From positions 1 through 60,312 of the forward strand of contig QHSA01000132.1 in NCBI GenBank assembly GCA_003220315.1: a stretch of DNA of 60,312 nucleotides. The letters run 5' to 3'. A program made the translations under genes and the position numbers. This stretch comes from Candidatus Rokuibacteriota bacterium (lineage in GTDB: Bacteria; Methylomirabilota; Methylomirabilia; Rokubacteriales; CSP1-6). Each line of letters starts with the position of its first letter. The stretch's first letter is position 1. Under the pieces are notes generated by a model. That model had not been told where the DNA came from and did no database searches. It saw only the letters and a program-made list of their open reading frames with translations. Shown piece after piece: positions 15,228-28,093 of this stretch.

Positions 15228-16035
15228 GAAGGGCGTGACCAAGCCCGCGGCGCGCGTGCGCATCGACCGCCTGCTCGTCGAGCGCGGGCTCGTCGAGAGC
15301 CGGGAGCAGGCCGCCCGCCTCATCCTGGCGGGCGAGGTCCTCGTGGACGGCAAGCGCGTGAGCAAGGCCGGCGCCCTGGTCGCCAGAGACGCGGGCGTCG
15401 AGCTCCAGGGGCGCTCGCCGTTCGTGAGCCGGGGCGGCGAGAAGCTCGCCCACGCGCTCGACGCTTTCCAGATGAAGGTCGCCGGCCGCGTCTGCCTCGA
15501 CGTGGGCGCCTCGACCGGCGGCTTCACCGACTGCCTGCTCCAGCGCGGCGCCGCCCGCGTGTACGCCGTGGACGTCGGCGTGGGCCAGCTCGACGCCAAG
15601 CTGCGCAAGGACCCCCGCGTGGTGGTCATGGAGAAGACCAACGCGCGGGCGCTCGACCCGCGGATCTTCGGCGAGCAGCCGACGCTCGCGGTCATCGACG
15701 TCGCGTTCATCTCGTTGGAGAAGGTCCTGCCCTCGGTGTTCGGCGTGCTCGCGCCGCGCGGTGAGGTCATCGCGCTGGTGAAGCCCCAGTTCGAGGTGGG
15801 GCGCGAGGCCGTGGGCAAGGGTGGAGTCGTCCGGGACCCGGCACTCCATCGCCAGGCGGTCGCGCGCCTCGCCCGGTACGCGGTGCTCCGCGGCTGGCAC
15901 GTCCTCGGCGTCACCGCCTCGCCGCTCCGGGGTCCGAAGGGCAACCGCGAGTTCTTCCTTCACTGCTCGAGCCACGGGCGCACGGTGAGCGACCTCGAGT
16001 CCATGATCGACAAGAGCGTCGAGGCGCTCGCGTGA
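15226..16035 (+). CDS. tlyA: TlyA-like rRNA 2'-O-methyltransferase (S4 + FtsJ domains)
   Basis: A 269-residue protein. An amino-terminal S4 RNA-binding domain (RIDRLLVERGLVESREQA) is followed by an FtsJ-like SAM methyltransferase with LDVGASTGGFTDCLL as the SAM loop and VIDVAFISL downstream. The family methylates cytidines of 16S and 23S rRNA, and some members act as haemolysins; the ribosomal role is the safer reading. Start codons ATG 15226 and GTG 15235 are both possible. It overlaps the NAD kinase gene by 4 nt. Confidence 0.9.
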   Translation: MKGVTKPAARVRIDRLLVERGLVESREQAARLILAGEVLVDGKRVSKAGALVARDAGVELQGRSPFVSRGGEKLAHALDAFQMKVAGRVCLDVGASTGGFTDCLLQRGAARVYAVDVGVGQLDAKLRKDPRVVVMEKTNARALDPRIFGEQPTLAVIDVAFISLEKVLPSVFGVLAPRGEVIALVKPQFEVGREAVGKGGVVRDPALHRQAVARLARYAVLRGWHVLGVTASPLRGPKGNREFFLHCSSHGRTVSDLESMIDKSVEALA

Positions 16036-16889
16036 AGCGCGTCGGCGTCGTGGCGAAGCCCGGCGCGACGGAGGCGCGGGCCCCGGTCCAAGAGCTTCTC
16101 GAGTGGCTCCGGGCGCGGGGGCTTTCCGCGGTGCTCGAGAAGGAGACCGCCGGGCTGGTCCCGGCGGCCAGCGTCCCGTGCGTGACCAAGGCGGAGCTGC
16201 CCGCGCACGCGGACCTGCTCGTCGTCCTCGGCGGCGACGGCACCCTCCTCTCCATGGCGCGCGCGGTCGGCGACCTCGGCGTGCCGCTGCTCGGCGTGAA
16301 CCTCGGCGGGCTCGGATTCCTCACCGCGACGACGCTCGACGAGATGTTCCCGGCGCTCGAAGCGTTGCTCGCGGGCCGGATGGAGGTGGACGAGCGCATG
16401 ATGCTGACCGTACGGATCGTCCGGAACGGCCAGCGGCTCGGGGAGTACGCCGCCCTCAACGACATTGTTATCACCAAGTCGGCGATGAGCCGCATCATCG
16501 ACCTCACGGTGTCGGTCGAGGGGCAACACGCCACCTCGTACCGCGCCGACGGCCTGATCATCTCGACGCCGACCGGCTCGACCGCCTACAGCCTCTCCGC
16601 CGGTGGGCCGATCCTGTTTCCGACGATGGACGCGATCGTGCTGACGCCGATCTGCTCCCACACCCTGACGAACCGGCCGATCGTCCTCCCCGGAATGCAT
16701 CGGATCGAGGTCACGCTCATGGCGGACCAGGACGTCATGGTCACCGTGGACGGCCAGATCGGGGTAGGCCTCAGGGAGCACGACACCGTGGAGGTGGTGA
16801 AGGCCGCCGCGCGGGTTCGCCTCGTGCGTTTCCCGCAGAAGGAGTTCTTCTCGGTCCTCCGGACCAAGCTGAAGTGGGGGGAGCGCTAG
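16032..16889 (+). CDS. nadK: NAD kinase
   Basis: A 285-residue enzyme that phosphorylates NAD to NADP with ATP or polyphosphate. GGDGTLL (the catalytic GGDG), NLGGLGFLT, LNDIVITK and GSTAYSLSAGGP are in the canonical order. GTG 16032 overlaps the tlyA stop. The tlyA-nadK-recN order is widespread in bacteria and supports the call. Confidence 0.95.
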   Translation: MKRVGVVAKPGATEARAPVQELLEWLRARGLSAVLEKETAGLVPAASVPCVTKAELPAHADLLVVLGGDGTLLSMARAVGDLGVPLLGVNLGGLGFLTATTLDEMFPALEALLAGRMEVDERMMLTVRIVRNGQRLGEYAALNDIVITKSAMSRIIDLTVSVEGQHATSYRADGLIISTPTGSTAYSLSAGGPILFPTMDAIVLTPICSHTLTNRPIVLPGMHRIEVTLMADQDVMVTVDGQIGVGLREHDTVEVVKAAARVRLVRFPQKEFFSVLRTKLKWGER

Positions 16890-16911
16890 GGCGTCTTCCC
16901 CCGGATACGAC

Positions 16912-16940
16912 TTGAGCGGCGGCCGCGAGTGACCTAGCAT
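16912..16940 (+). promoter_or_regulatory. recN promoter, leaderless arrangement
   Basis: TTGAGC (16912-16917), 17 nt, TAGCAT (16935-16940), then 8 nt to ATG 16949. Spacing fits a sigma70-type promoter whose transcript begins at or beside the start codon. No ribosome binding site precedes the ATG. Confidence 0.6.
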
Positions 16941-16948
16941 CGTTCTCG

Positions 16949-18637
16949 ATGCTCCGCGAGCTTCGCATCCGAAACTTCGCCGTCATCGAGAGCGTCGCCG
17001 TGGAGTTCCGCCCGGGGCTCAACGTCCTGACCGGCGAAACCGGCGCCGGAAAGTCGATGCTCATCGACGCGATCTTGTTGGTCCTCGGGGCGCGCGCCCA
17101 GACGGACGTGATCCGGAGCGACGCCGACGCCGCGACGGTCGAGGCGGTCTTCGACGTCGAGCCGCGCGGCGCCGTGGCCGCGACGCTCGACGAGGCGGGG
17201 CTCGCGCCCGACGACGGCGTGCTTGTGGCGCGGCGTGAGCTCAGTCGCTCGGGCCGCCATCGTGCCTTCGTCAACGACGCGGCCGTCACCGTCGCGCTCC
17301 TCGAGCGCCTGGGCGACCACCTCGTGGAGGTGCACGGCCAGCACGAGCACCAACGCCTGCTCGAGCCCGCCCGCCAGCTCGAGCTCCTGGATCGCTTCGC
17401 CGACGCGGAGGAGCTCCGGGAGCGCGTGGCGGGCCTCGTGGCGAAGTTCCGCGAGGCGCGCGCCGAGGCGGAGCGGACGCGCGCCGCCGAGCGCGACCGG
17501 GCCCAGCGCGAGGACCTCCTGCGCTTCCAGCTCTCCGAGCTCGACGCCGCGCGCCTGCGTCCGGGCGAGGAGGAGGAGCTCCGGCAGGAGCGTCGACGAC
17601 TCCAGCACGCCGACAAGCTCACCGCGGGTCTGGCCGAGGTCGCGGCGCTCCTCGACGACGATCACGAGTCGGCGACCGCGCGGCTCCACCGCGCGACGCG
17701 CATCCTCGGCGACCTGGCGCGTCTCGACCCCTCGATGGCGGCGCCCGTCGAGCCGATCGACGCGGCTCGGGCGCAGCTCGAAGACACCCTCGCGGCGGTC
17801 CGAGCGCTCCGCGAGTCGGTGCCGCTCGAGCCCGGCCGCCTGGAGGTGATCGACGAGCGGCTCGACGCGCTCACCCGCCTCAAGCGGAAATACGGCGATA
17901 CCGAGGAGGCGATGCTCAAGTTCCGCGACGAGGTCGTCGCCGAGCTCGACCGGCTCTCGCGCCACGAGGAGATCCTCGCGGCCGAGGAGCGGCGGCTCGG
18001 CGAGCTCCAGGCCGAGCTCGGGCAGGCGGCCACGGCGCTCTCTGAGCGGCGGCGGGCCGCGGCGGAGCGTCTGGGGCCCGCCGTGGAGCGGGAGCTGCGC
18101 GCGCTCGGCATGGAGCGCTCCCACTTCCGGATCTGGCTGGAACGGGCGGAGCTCGAGGGGGTGTCGCCCCGGGGGCTCGAGCGGGTCGAGTTCCGGCTCT
18201 CGACCAATCCGGGCGAGGACGTGCGGCCGCTCGCGCGCGTGGCGTCTGGCGGCGAGCTCTCGCGCACGATGCTCGGGCTGACGACCGTGCTGGCGAAGGC
18301 GGACCGCGTGCCGACGATGGTCTTCGACGAGGTGGACGCGGGCATCGGTGGACGTGTCGCCTCGGTCGTCGCACAGAAGCTCGCGGCGGTCGCGGAGGGC
18401 CGTCAGGTGCTCTGTGTGACCCACCTCGCGCCGATCGCCGCGCGCGCCGGCCACCACGTGCGCGTGACCAAGACCGTCCGCGCGGGGCGCTCGCGCGTCG
18501 CCCTCGAGGGGCTCGCCGGCGACGCCCGCGTCGAGGAGATCGCGCGCATGCTCGCGGGCGAGCGGGTCACCGACACCGCGCGCGGCCACGCGCGCGAGCT
18601 GCTCGGCGCATCCGGACCGCGCGAAAGGCGGGCGTGA
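16949..18637 (+). CDS. recN: DNA repair ATPase RecN
   Basis: A 562-residue SMC-like protein for double-strand-break repair. Walker A is GETGAGKSMLIDAI near the amino end. Two coiled-coil stretches rich in Glu, Arg and Ala flank the centre. The ABC signature VASGGELSRTMLG and Walker B TMVFDEVDAGIGG close it. Its length is normal for the family. It has its own promoter despite lying 59 nt after nadK. No LexA-type box is recognisable. Confidence 0.95.
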   Translation: MLRELRIRNFAVIESVAVEFRPGLNVLTGETGAGKSMLIDAILLVLGARAQTDVIRSDADAATVEAVFDVEPRGAVAATLDEAGLAPDDGVLVARRELSRSGRHRAFVNDAAVTVALLERLGDHLVEVHGQHEHQRLLEPARQLELLDRFADAEELRERVAGLVAKFREARAEAERTRAAERDRAQREDLLRFQLSELDAARLRPGEEEELRQERRRLQHADKLTAGLAEVAALLDDDHESATARLHRATRILGDLARLDPSMAAPVEPIDAARAQLEDTLAAVRALRESVPLEPGRLEVIDERLDALTRLKRKYGDTEEAMLKFRDEVVAELDRLSRHEEILAAEERRLGELQAELGQAATALSERRRAAAERLGPAVERELRALGMERSHFRIWLERAELEGVSPRGLERVEFRLSTNPGEDVRPLARVASGGELSRTMLGLTTVLAKADRVPTMVFDEVDAGIGGRVASVVAQKLAAVAEGRQVLCVTHLAPIAARAGHHVRVTKTVRAGRSRVALEGLAGDARVEEIARMLAGERVTDTARGHARELLGASGPRERRA

Positions 18638-18648
18638 GTCGCGCGATA

Positions 18649-18657
18649 TGCCATAAT
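18649..18657 (+). promoter_or_regulatory. extended -10 of secA
   Basis: TG-C-CATAAT (CATAAT at 18652-18657) lies 5 nt before GTG 18663 and 8 nt before ATG 18666. This again suits a leaderless transcript. No -35 match is seen, as is common with extended -10 promoters. Confidence 0.5.
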
Positions 18658-18665
18658 CGATTGTG

Positions 18666-21455
<2,790 letters not shown>

Positions 21456-21577
21456 GGAACGTCGCGCACCGAAGCCGTCGCACGCCTGTTCACGACCCCG
21501 ATCCGCAGCGCCGGGCGCCTACGCGTCGACCTATGGGGTCTGGAGAGCGCCCGGCCCCCACCGCTGGTACATTTCCT

Positions 21578-21606
21578 TTGGGCGCAAAGGCCCGTCCGTG
21601 TTAGAA
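21578..21606 (+). promoter_or_regulatory. smc promoter, leaderless arrangement
   Basis: TTGGGC (21578-21583), 17 nt, TTAGAA (21601-21606), then 7 nt to ATG 21614. There is no purine-rich ribosome binding site before the ATG. Confidence 0.5.
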
Positions 21607-21613
21607 AAACGTT

Positions 21614-24600
21614 ATGCGTCTTGAGTCGATCGCGCTGCACGGATTCAAGTCGTTCGGCGAGAAGACCGTCGTGCGGGTCCTGCCCGGCATCACGGGGATC
21701 GTCGGGCCGAACGGCTGCGGCAAGTCGAACATCTCCGAAGCGGTCCGCTGGGCGCTCGGCGAGCAGAGCGCAAAGTCGCTCCGCGGCCAGCGCATGGAAG
21801 ACCTGATCTTCCACGGCTCGCAGTCGCGAAAGCCGGTCGGGCTCGCCGAGGTCGAGTTGACCTTCCGCAACGACGGCACGCTGTCGGTGCCGTGGGCGGA
21901 AGTGTCGGTCGCGCGGCGGCTCTACCGCACGGGCGAGAGCGAGTACCTCCTCAACAACAGCGCCGCGCGCCTGCGGGACATCCTCGACCTTTTCGCCGGC
22001 ACCGGCGCCAACCCGCGCGCCTATTCGGTCATAGACCAGGACAAGCTCAACCACGTCCTGACGGCGAAGCCGCACGAACGGCGCGTCTTCATCGAGGAGG
22101 CCGCCGGCATCGCGCGCTACAAGCAGCAGCGCAACGAGACGCAGGGCAAGCTCGACGCGACCAAGCAAAACCTCGTCCGCGCGCGCGACGTCATGGACGA
22201 GGTCAAGCGCCAGCTCTCCTCGCTCGAGCGGCAGGCGAAGAAGGCGCAGCAGTACAAGGCGCTCCAGACCACGAAGCGCGACCTCTCGCTCGTGGTCCTC
22301 GCGGCCGAGTACATGGCGCGCGTCGCCGAGGGCGAGCGGCGGGCGGCGGAGCTCAGCCGCCTGCGCGACCAGGAGCAGACGCTCCGGACGCGCGCCGCCC
22401 AGCTGGCGGCGCAGGAGGCGCAGCAGCGCGAGCGACTCCAGGAGAGCGACCATCGGCTCTCGGACCTCCGCCAGTCGGGTCAGAAAGTGCAGGGCGAGCT
22501 CGAGCGGCTGCTCGAGCGACGCGAGCAGATGGGCGTCCAGCTCCGTGAGCTCGCCGAGGAGGCGCTTCGGCTTGACGAGGAGACCCGCGCGACCGCGGAT
22601 CGGCTCGGCGCCATCGTCGGCGAGCGCGAGGCCGGGCGGCAGGCGCTCGCCGAGGCGTCGCGGCTCACCGTGGAGCGCGCGCGGACGGCGGACGCGCTCG
22701 CCGCCGCCCTCGAGCGCCATCGCGAGACCCTCGCCGCGGAGCGCGACCGCGCCGAGGCGACGCGGCTCGAGCAGGTCCGGGTCGCCGCCGAGCGTGTCGA
22801 CCTCATGCGGCACGCGGGGGAGCTGCGGGAGCGTGCGGCCCAGCTCCGCCGGCGCGCAGAACGGCTCGCGGCCGAGCTCAGCGACGCGACGGCCGAGGCG
22901 GCGGGGATCGACGCGCTCCGCGCGAGCCTCGTCCAGGCGCGCGACGTGGCGCAGACGGAGCTCGGCGCGCTCGCGGGCGAGCGCGCGGAGCTCGCGACGC
23001 GGCTCGCGGCGGAGGAGCGGCGTCTGGCCGAGGCGGAAGGCGCGCTGGCGAACGCGCGGGTCACGCTGGCGGCTCACCGGTCGAGCCTCGACGCGCTCGC
23101 GGCGCTCGAACGCGCCCGCGAGGGCTACGGGGCGGGCGTCCGCGCGGTGTTCGACCAGGAGCACGCCGAGGCGCTGACGGGCGTCGTGGGAACGGTGGCG
23201 GATCTCCTCGAGGTGCCGCTCGGCATGGAGCGCGCGATCGAGGCGGTCCTGGGCGAGCGCCTCCAGTGGGTGGTGGTGGAACGGTTCGAGCACGCGCGCG
23301 CGGCGGTCGAGTACCTCGGGGCGCATTCGCTGGGGGCCGCCACGTTTCTTCCGCTCGAGCACCTCCCCCCGCCGACCGGGCCGCAGCCGGACGCGAACGA
23401 CGCGCGCTGGGTGGCGTGCAACGTGGGCGCGCCGAGCCTGAGCCTCGTCCACCACCTCCTCGGGCAGGTCGCGATCGTCGAGCACCTCGACCAGGCCGAG
23501 GCTCTGTGGCGGCGGAACGGCGTGGTGGCGACGTATGTCACGCCGGCCGGCGAGGTGCTCGGGCCGACCGGACGGCTCCACGGTGGCGGCCAGGCGCGGG
23601 CGGCGGACGTCGAGCACTCGCTACTCGCGCGCAAGCGCCGGCTGCGCGAGCTCGACGACGAGGTGCGGCGTGTCTCGACGAACCTGGACGAGACACAGGA
23701 ACGAGTGGCGCGGTTCGAGACCGAGGTGTCGGCGATCCGCGGGCAAGTCGCTGAGATCGAGCGGACCCTCCATGCGCGAGAGACGGAGCGGCTCGCCAGC
23801 GAGAAGGACCTCGAGCAGGCGACGCGGGAGCACGACCGGGTCCACCGGCATCGCGAGACGATCGAGGTGGAGGCGCGGCAGGTCGCGCTGGAGGCCGAGG
23901 AGACCGACGGGACGCTCGCCCAGCTCGAGCAGCGGGTCACCCTTGCGCGAGACGCCGAGACCGCCCACGAGGCGCGGATGGCGTGGCTCCGAGAGGCGAT
24001 CGAGACCGCCCAGGTTCGGGAGACGGAGCTGGTGGCGGAGACGACCGCGTGCCGCGTGGCCCTCGCGTCCACCACCGAGCGCGTGGAGGCGCTGGGCCGG
24101 GAGCTCACGCGGATCGACGACATCGAGCGTGACCTCACCGCGCGTATCGACCAGGCCCGCGCGCGCCAGGCGCAGCTTACCGACCGGCGGGCCTGGCTCG
24201 CCGAAGAGCGGGAGCGCACCGACGCGAGCGCGCGCGAGATCGCCGTCGAGCGGGACCGGATGGACGTCGAGGTTCGGCAGGCGGCGGAGGGCCACGAGGG
24301 GCTCGCGGAGGAGCTACGCGCGATCGAGGCCGACCAGCGGGCGGTCGACGGAGACCTCGGGCGGCTCGTCGCCTCGATCCACGAAATCGACCTCGGGGCG
24401 ACCGAGTGCCGCGTGAGACGCGAGGAGCTCGCCCAGGAGGCGTGGCGAGCCTACGGAGTGGACGAGGCGGCGCTCGCCGCCCGGCACGACCCCTCCGGCG
24501 ACCTCGAGACGGTGCGGGGGCGGATCGTCGAGCTCGAGGAGAAGGTGGCCGCGATCGGACCCGTGAACCTCGTCGCCGACGACGAGTACCGTGAGCTCGA

Positions 24601-25174
24601 CGAGCGGCTCGGGTTCCTCCAGACACAGCACGACGACCTCGTCGGCTCCATCAAGGACCTTGAAAGGGCGCTGCGTGGCATGACGCGCACCGCGCAGGAG
24701 CGTTTCACCCAGGCCTTCGAGGAGATCAACCGCCACTTCAAGGAGCTCTTCGAGCGCCTCTTCGAGGGCGGCCGGGCCGAGCTCCGGCTCGTCGAGGCCG
24801 AGGAGAGCGGCGATCCGCTCGACACCGGCGTGGACCTGATGGCCCAGCCCCGAGGCAAACGTCTGCAGTCCGTGACGCTGCTCTCGGGTGGCGAGCGCGC
24901 GCTGACCGGGTTGGCGCTTCTCTTCGCGATCTTCTATTTCCGGCCGAGTCCCTTCTGCGTCCTCGACGAGGTCGACGCGCCCCTCGACGACGCCAACATC
25001 CATCGGTTCCTGCGGGTGCTCCGTGAGCTGACGAGCCGGACCCAGTTCCTCGTGATCACCCACAACCGGAAGACCATGGAGGCAGCCGACATCCTGTACG
25101 GCGTCACCATGGAGGAGCCCGGGCTCTCGAAGCTCGTGTCCGTCAACCTCAACGCCTCCGCGAGCGCTCAGTAA
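21614..25174 (+). CDS. smc: chromosome segregation protein SMC
   Basis: A 1186-residue ABC-type ATPase for chromosome condensation. Walker A is GPNGCGKSNISEAVRWALG at the amino end. Long coiled coils flank a hinge at about residues 520-650 (YGAGVRAVFDQ...GEVLGPTGRLHGG), and signature LLSGGERALTGLALLFAI with Walker B FCVLDEVDAPLDD lie at the end. Full family length. ScpA and ScpB are not nearby. The coding strand is so GC-rich that several long false frames lie opposite it. Confidence 0.97.
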   Translation: MRLESIALHGFKSFGEKTVVRVLPGITGIVGPNGCGKSNISEAVRWALGEQSAKSLRGQRMEDLIFHGSQSRKPVGLAEVELTFRNDGTLSVPWAEVSVARRLYRTGESEYLLNNSAARLRDILDLFAGTGANPRAYSVIDQDKLNHVLTAKPHERRVFIEEAAGIARYKQQRNETQGKLDATKQNLVRARDVMDEVKRQLSSLERQAKKAQQYKALQTTKRDLSLVVLAAEYMARVAEGERRAAELSRLRDQEQTLRTRAAQLAAQEAQQRERLQESDHRLSDLRQSGQKVQGELERLLERREQMGVQLRELAEEALRLDEETRATADRLGAIVGEREAGRQALAEASRLTVERARTADALAAALERHRETLAAERDRAEATRLEQVRVAAERVDLMRHAGELRERAAQLRRRAERLAAELSDATAEAAGIDALRASLVQARDVAQTELGALAGERAELATRLAAEERRLAEAEGALANARVTLAAHRSSLDALAALERAREGYGAGVRAVFDQEHAEALTGVVGTVADLLEVPLGMERAIEAVLGERLQWVVVERFEHARAAVEYLGAHSLGAATFLPLEHLPPPTGPQPDANDARWVACNVGAPSLSLVHHLLGQVAIVEHLDQAEALWRRNGVVATYVTPAGEVLGPTGRLHGGGQARAADVEHSLLARKRRLRELDDEVRRVSTNLDETQERVARFETEVSAIRGQVAEIERTLHARETERLASEKDLEQATREHDRVHRHRETIEVEARQVALEAEETDGTLAQLEQRVTLARDAETAHEARMAWLREAIETAQVRETELVAETTACRVALASTTERVEALGRELTRIDDIERDLTARIDQARARQAQLTDRRAWLAEERERTDASAREIAVERDRMDVEVRQAAEGHEGLAEELRAIEADQRAVDGDLGRLVASIHEIDLGATECRVRREELAQEAWRAYGVDEAALAARHDPSGDLETVRGRIVELEEKVAAIGPVNLVADDEYRELDERLGFLQTQHDDLVGSIKDLERALRGMTRTAQERFTQAFEEINRHFKELFERLFEGGRAELRLVEAEESGDPLDTGVDLMAQPRGKRLQSVTLLSGGERALTGLALLFAIFYFRPSPFCVLDEVDAPLDDANIHRFLRVLRELTSRTQFLVITHNRKTMEAADILYGVTMEEPGLSKLVSVNLNASASAQ

Positions 25175-25224
25175 GTAGGTGAAGAAGCTGACGAAATAGG
25201 CTAGACTCGGCGGCGAGCGCAGGT

Positions 25225-26070
25225 ATGCCGTCGGTCGGTTCGTATCTTCGTGGGCTCCGGCAGCGGCGAGGCGTCTCCCTCGACGAGATCTCTCGCTCCA
25301 CGCGTATCCCCCAGCGTTATCTGGAGGCGCTCGAGGGAGACGATTTCGCGCCGCTTCCGGCGCCCCCTTTCACCCGGGGGTTCATCCGCGCCTACTGTCA
25401 GGCGCTCCACGAGCCCCCTGACGAGGCGCTCGCCTGCTACGACGCGGACCGTGCGGGGCGGGTGGGGCCGCGCGTCGCCCAACCGCACGACGCGGCTCTA
25501 CCGGAATCGCAGAGCCTGCGCGAGTCGCGCACGCCCCGGGAGAGCCGTGGTCGTGGGGTGCTCCTCGTGAGCTTCGTCATGCTCGTCGTCTTGGGTGCGG
25601 CCCTTTTCGCGGTGACGCTCGCGCTCCAGCCCCCAGGCGCGCGCCGCACCGAGCAGCGGACCTCGGAGTCCCAGTCCGAGGCTCTGCCGACCGGTGTGCC
25701 GACGGAGAGGCAGCGCACCGAGGACCCGTCGCCGTCGCCGCCTCCGCGGACGCCGGCGGCGACGGCCCCGATACCGCCGGCGCCCGCCACGCCCGCCCCC
25801 GCCGCGGTGACGGGCGTCGCGTCGTCGTACCGGCTCGTCGCGCGCACATCGGAGTTGACGTGGGTGCGAGTGCGCACGGAGGATGGACGAATGAGCGAAG
25901 AGAACATCCCGGCCGGCGAGATCCGCGAGTGGGTCTCGAACCGTCCGTTCGTCCTCAGCATCGGGAACGCGGGGGGCGTCACCCTCGAGCTGAACGGCCG
26001 CCGGCTGCCGCCGCTGGGCCCGAGCGGAGCGGTGATCGCGCGGCTTGTCGTTCCCACGGAGGGTCAGTGA
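25225..26070 (+). CDS. RodZ-like helix-turn-helix membrane protein
   Basis: A 281-residue bitopic protein. A RodZ-type HTH domain (YLRGLRQRRGVSLDEISRST, residues about 5-70) is followed by a basic linker, one membrane helix (about 113-134), a Pro/Ala/Thr-rich spacer and a periplasmic DUF4115-like domain (about 198-275). The family links MreB to cell shape. A -10-like TAGACT (25202-25207) lies 17 nt upstream. Its end overlaps ftsY (GTGA). A membrane-bound regulator cannot be excluded. Confidence 0.8.
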   Translation: MPSVGSYLRGLRQRRGVSLDEISRSTRIPQRYLEALEGDDFAPLPAPPFTRGFIRAYCQALHEPPDEALACYDADRAGRVGPRVAQPHDAALPESQSLRESRTPRESRGRGVLLVSFVMLVVLGAALFAVTLALQPPGARRTEQRTSESQSEALPTGVPTERQRTEDPSPSPPPRTPAATAPIPPAPATPAPAAVTGVASSYRLVARTSELTWVRVRTEDGRMSEENIPAGEIREWVSNRPFVLSIGNAGGVTLELNGRRLPPLGPSGAVIARLVVPTEGQ

Positions 26071-26993
26071 CGTTCCTCTCCGGCCTCAGGGACCGGCTTC
26101 GCGAGGGGCTGAAGCGGTCGCAGGAGCACCTCGCGAGCGGTCTCGCCGCGGTGCTCGAGCCCGAGCGACCGATCGACGACACGCTCTACGAGGAGCTCGA
26201 GGAGCTGCTCCTCGCGGCCGACCTGGGCGCCACGCTCGCCGCCGACTTCACGAACCGTGCCCGCGAGGAGGTCATGTTCGGGACGGTGACGCGCGCCGAC
26301 CAGCTCCGCCCCCTCTTTCGGCGCTTCCTCGCCGACACGCTCCAGCCCGCGGCGCAGCCGCTCGACCTCGACCACCGGCCGGCGGTGGTGCTGATGCTCG
26401 GGGTCAACGGCGCGGGCAAGACGACGACCGCGGCGAAGCTCGCCGCTGCGCTGCGAGGATCGGGCAAGCAGGTCCTTCTGGCCGCCGCGGACACGTTCCG
26501 GGCCGCCGCGATCGAGCAGCTCCAGCGCTGGGGCGAACGGATCGACGTCGCGGTGATCCACCAGGCGCCGGGCTCGGACCCGGCCGCGGTCGTGTTCGAC
26601 GCCGTGAAGGCGGCGACGGCGCGCGGGGTGGACGCGCTGATCGTCGACACGGCGGGGCGCCTGCACACCAAGACGAATTTGATGGAGGAGCTGGCGAAGC
26701 TCAAGCGCGTGATCGAGCGACAGCTCCCGGGGGCGCCGCACGAGTCGCTGATGGTCATGGACGCGCCGACGGGCCAGAACGGGTTTGCTCAGGCCCGCAT
26801 GTTCCACGAGGCGATCGGTCTCAGCGGGGTGGCGCTGACGAAGCTCGACGGCACCGCCAAGGGCGGCATCGTCGTGCGGATCGTGCGCGAGCTGAAAGTG
26901 CCGATCAAGCTGATCGGCGTCGGCGAGCGCGTCGACGACCTCCAGGCCTTCGACGCGGAGGCGTTCGTGGACGCCCTGCTGCCCGTGAAATGA
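26067..26993 (+). CDS. ftsY: signal recognition particle receptor FtsY
   Basis: A 308-residue SRP-type GTPase that docks ribosome-nascent chain complexes at the membrane. The short helical N domain is followed by the G domain: [15 protein letters not shown] (G1), [22 protein letters not shown] (G3), [10 protein letters not shown] (G4) and [10 protein letters not shown]. The acidic A domain of Escherichia coli FtsY is absent, as in many lineages. Start GTG 26067 overlaps the rodZ stop. Confidence 0.95.
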   Translation: MTFLSGLRDRLREGLKRSQEHLASGLAAVLEPERPIDDTLYEELEELLLAADLGATLAADFTNRAREEVMFGTVTRADQLRPLFRRFLADTLQPAAQPLDLDHRPAVVLMLGVNGAGKTTTAAKLAAALRGSGKQVLLAAADTFRAAAIEQLQRWGERIDVAVIHQAPGSDPAAVVFDAVKAATARGVDALIVDTAGRLHTKTNLMEELAKLKRVIERQLPGAPHESLMVMDAPTGQNGFAQARMFHEAIGLSGVALTKLDGTAKGGIVVRIVRELKVPIKLIGVGERVDDLQAFDAEAFVDALLPVK

Positions 26994-28093
26994 CGTCGAA
27001 CGATGAGCGCCTCATGCGGCGAGCGCTCGAGCTCGCCGAGCAGGGACGGGGGCTCACGTCGCCGAACCCGATGGTGGGCGCGGTCGTCGCTGCGCCGAGC
27101 GGGGAGATCGTCGGCGAGGGGGTCCACCGGCGGGCCGGCGCACCGCACGCCGAGATCACGGCGCTCCGCGCCGCGGGGGCTCGCGCGCGTGGTGCGACGC
27201 TCTACGTGACCCTGGAGCCGTGCGCCCACCACGGCCGGACCCCGCCCTGCGCCCGGGCCGTCGTGGAGGCGGGCGTGGCGCGCGTGGTGGCGCCGCTCGC
27301 GGATCCGAATCCGCTCGTCGCCGGTCGTGGCTTCGACGCCCTGCGGGGCGCGGGACTCGAGGTGAGCGTCGGGCTTCTCGCCGAGGAGGCCGCGCGCCAG
27401 AACCGCGTGTTCTTCACCGCGATGCGGGAGCGACGGCCCCACGTGACGCTCAAAGCGGCGATGACGCTGGACGGCAAGATCGCCGACACGCACGGCACCG
27501 CCCGTTGGATCACGGGCGAGCGGGCGCGGGCTCACGCGCACCGGCTCCGGAGCGAGGCGGACGCGATCGTCGTCGGCGTCGCCACGGTGCTGCGCGACGA
27601 CCCCGAGCTGACCGTTCGGCTCGACGCGCCGTGGCCACGGGAGCCGTACCGCGTGGCGCTCGATACCGAGGGGCGCACGCCGCCCCGGGCGCGCTTCATC
27701 GCCGCTGGCGACCCGGCGCGCGCGCTCGTCGCGGTCGGCGAAGGGGCGCCCGAGGAACGGGTCGGCCCGCTTCGGGCGGCCGGCGCGACCGTCGTGCGGT
27801 GCCCGACGCGCGCCGGGCGCGTCGATCTCGGCTTCCTGCTAGGTGAGCTCTTCGCGCGCGAGGTGCAAGGCGTCCTCGTCGAGGGTGGCGGGGAGGTCCA
27901 CGCGGCCTTCCTGGACGCCGGGATCGTGGACCGCGTGGCGGTCTTCGTGGCGCCGTTGCTCGTGGGCGGGCGCACGGCGCCCTCGGTCGTCGGCGGGGCC
28001 GGCCGGGAGCTGAAAAGCGGGGTGAGGCTCGGGCCGCTCAGCGTCACGCCGATCGGCGACGACATCCTGGTGGAGGCGGACGTGATTCCGTGA
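26990..28093 (+). CDS. ribD: bifunctional riboflavin deaminase/reductase RibD
   Basis: A 367-residue enzyme of riboflavin synthesis. The amino-terminal cytidine-deaminase-like domain has His-Ala-Glu (PHAEITAL) and Pro-Cys-x8-Cys (EPCAHHGRTPPC) for zinc. The C-terminal RibD reductase has KAAMTLDGKIA and the GGGEVHAAF block. It deaminates the pyrimidinone and then reduces the ribosyl side chain. ATG 26990 overlaps the ftsY stop. Confidence 0.95.
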   Translation: MTSNDERLMRRALELAEQGRGLTSPNPMVGAVVAAPSGEIVGEGVHRRAGAPHAEITALRAAGARARGATLYVTLEPCAHHGRTPPCARAVVEAGVARVVAPLADPNPLVAGRGFDALRGAGLEVSVGLLAEEAARQNRVFFTAMRERRPHVTLKAAMTLDGKIADTHGTARWITGERARAHAHRLRSEADAIVVGVATVLRDDPELTVRLDAPWPREPYRVALDTEGRTPPRARFIAAGDPARALVAVGEGAPEERVGPLRAAGATVVRCPTRAGRVDLGFLLGELFAREVQGVLVEGGGEVHAAFLDAGIVDRVAVFVAPLLVGGRTAPSVVGGAGRELKSGVRLGPLSVTPIGDDILVEADVIP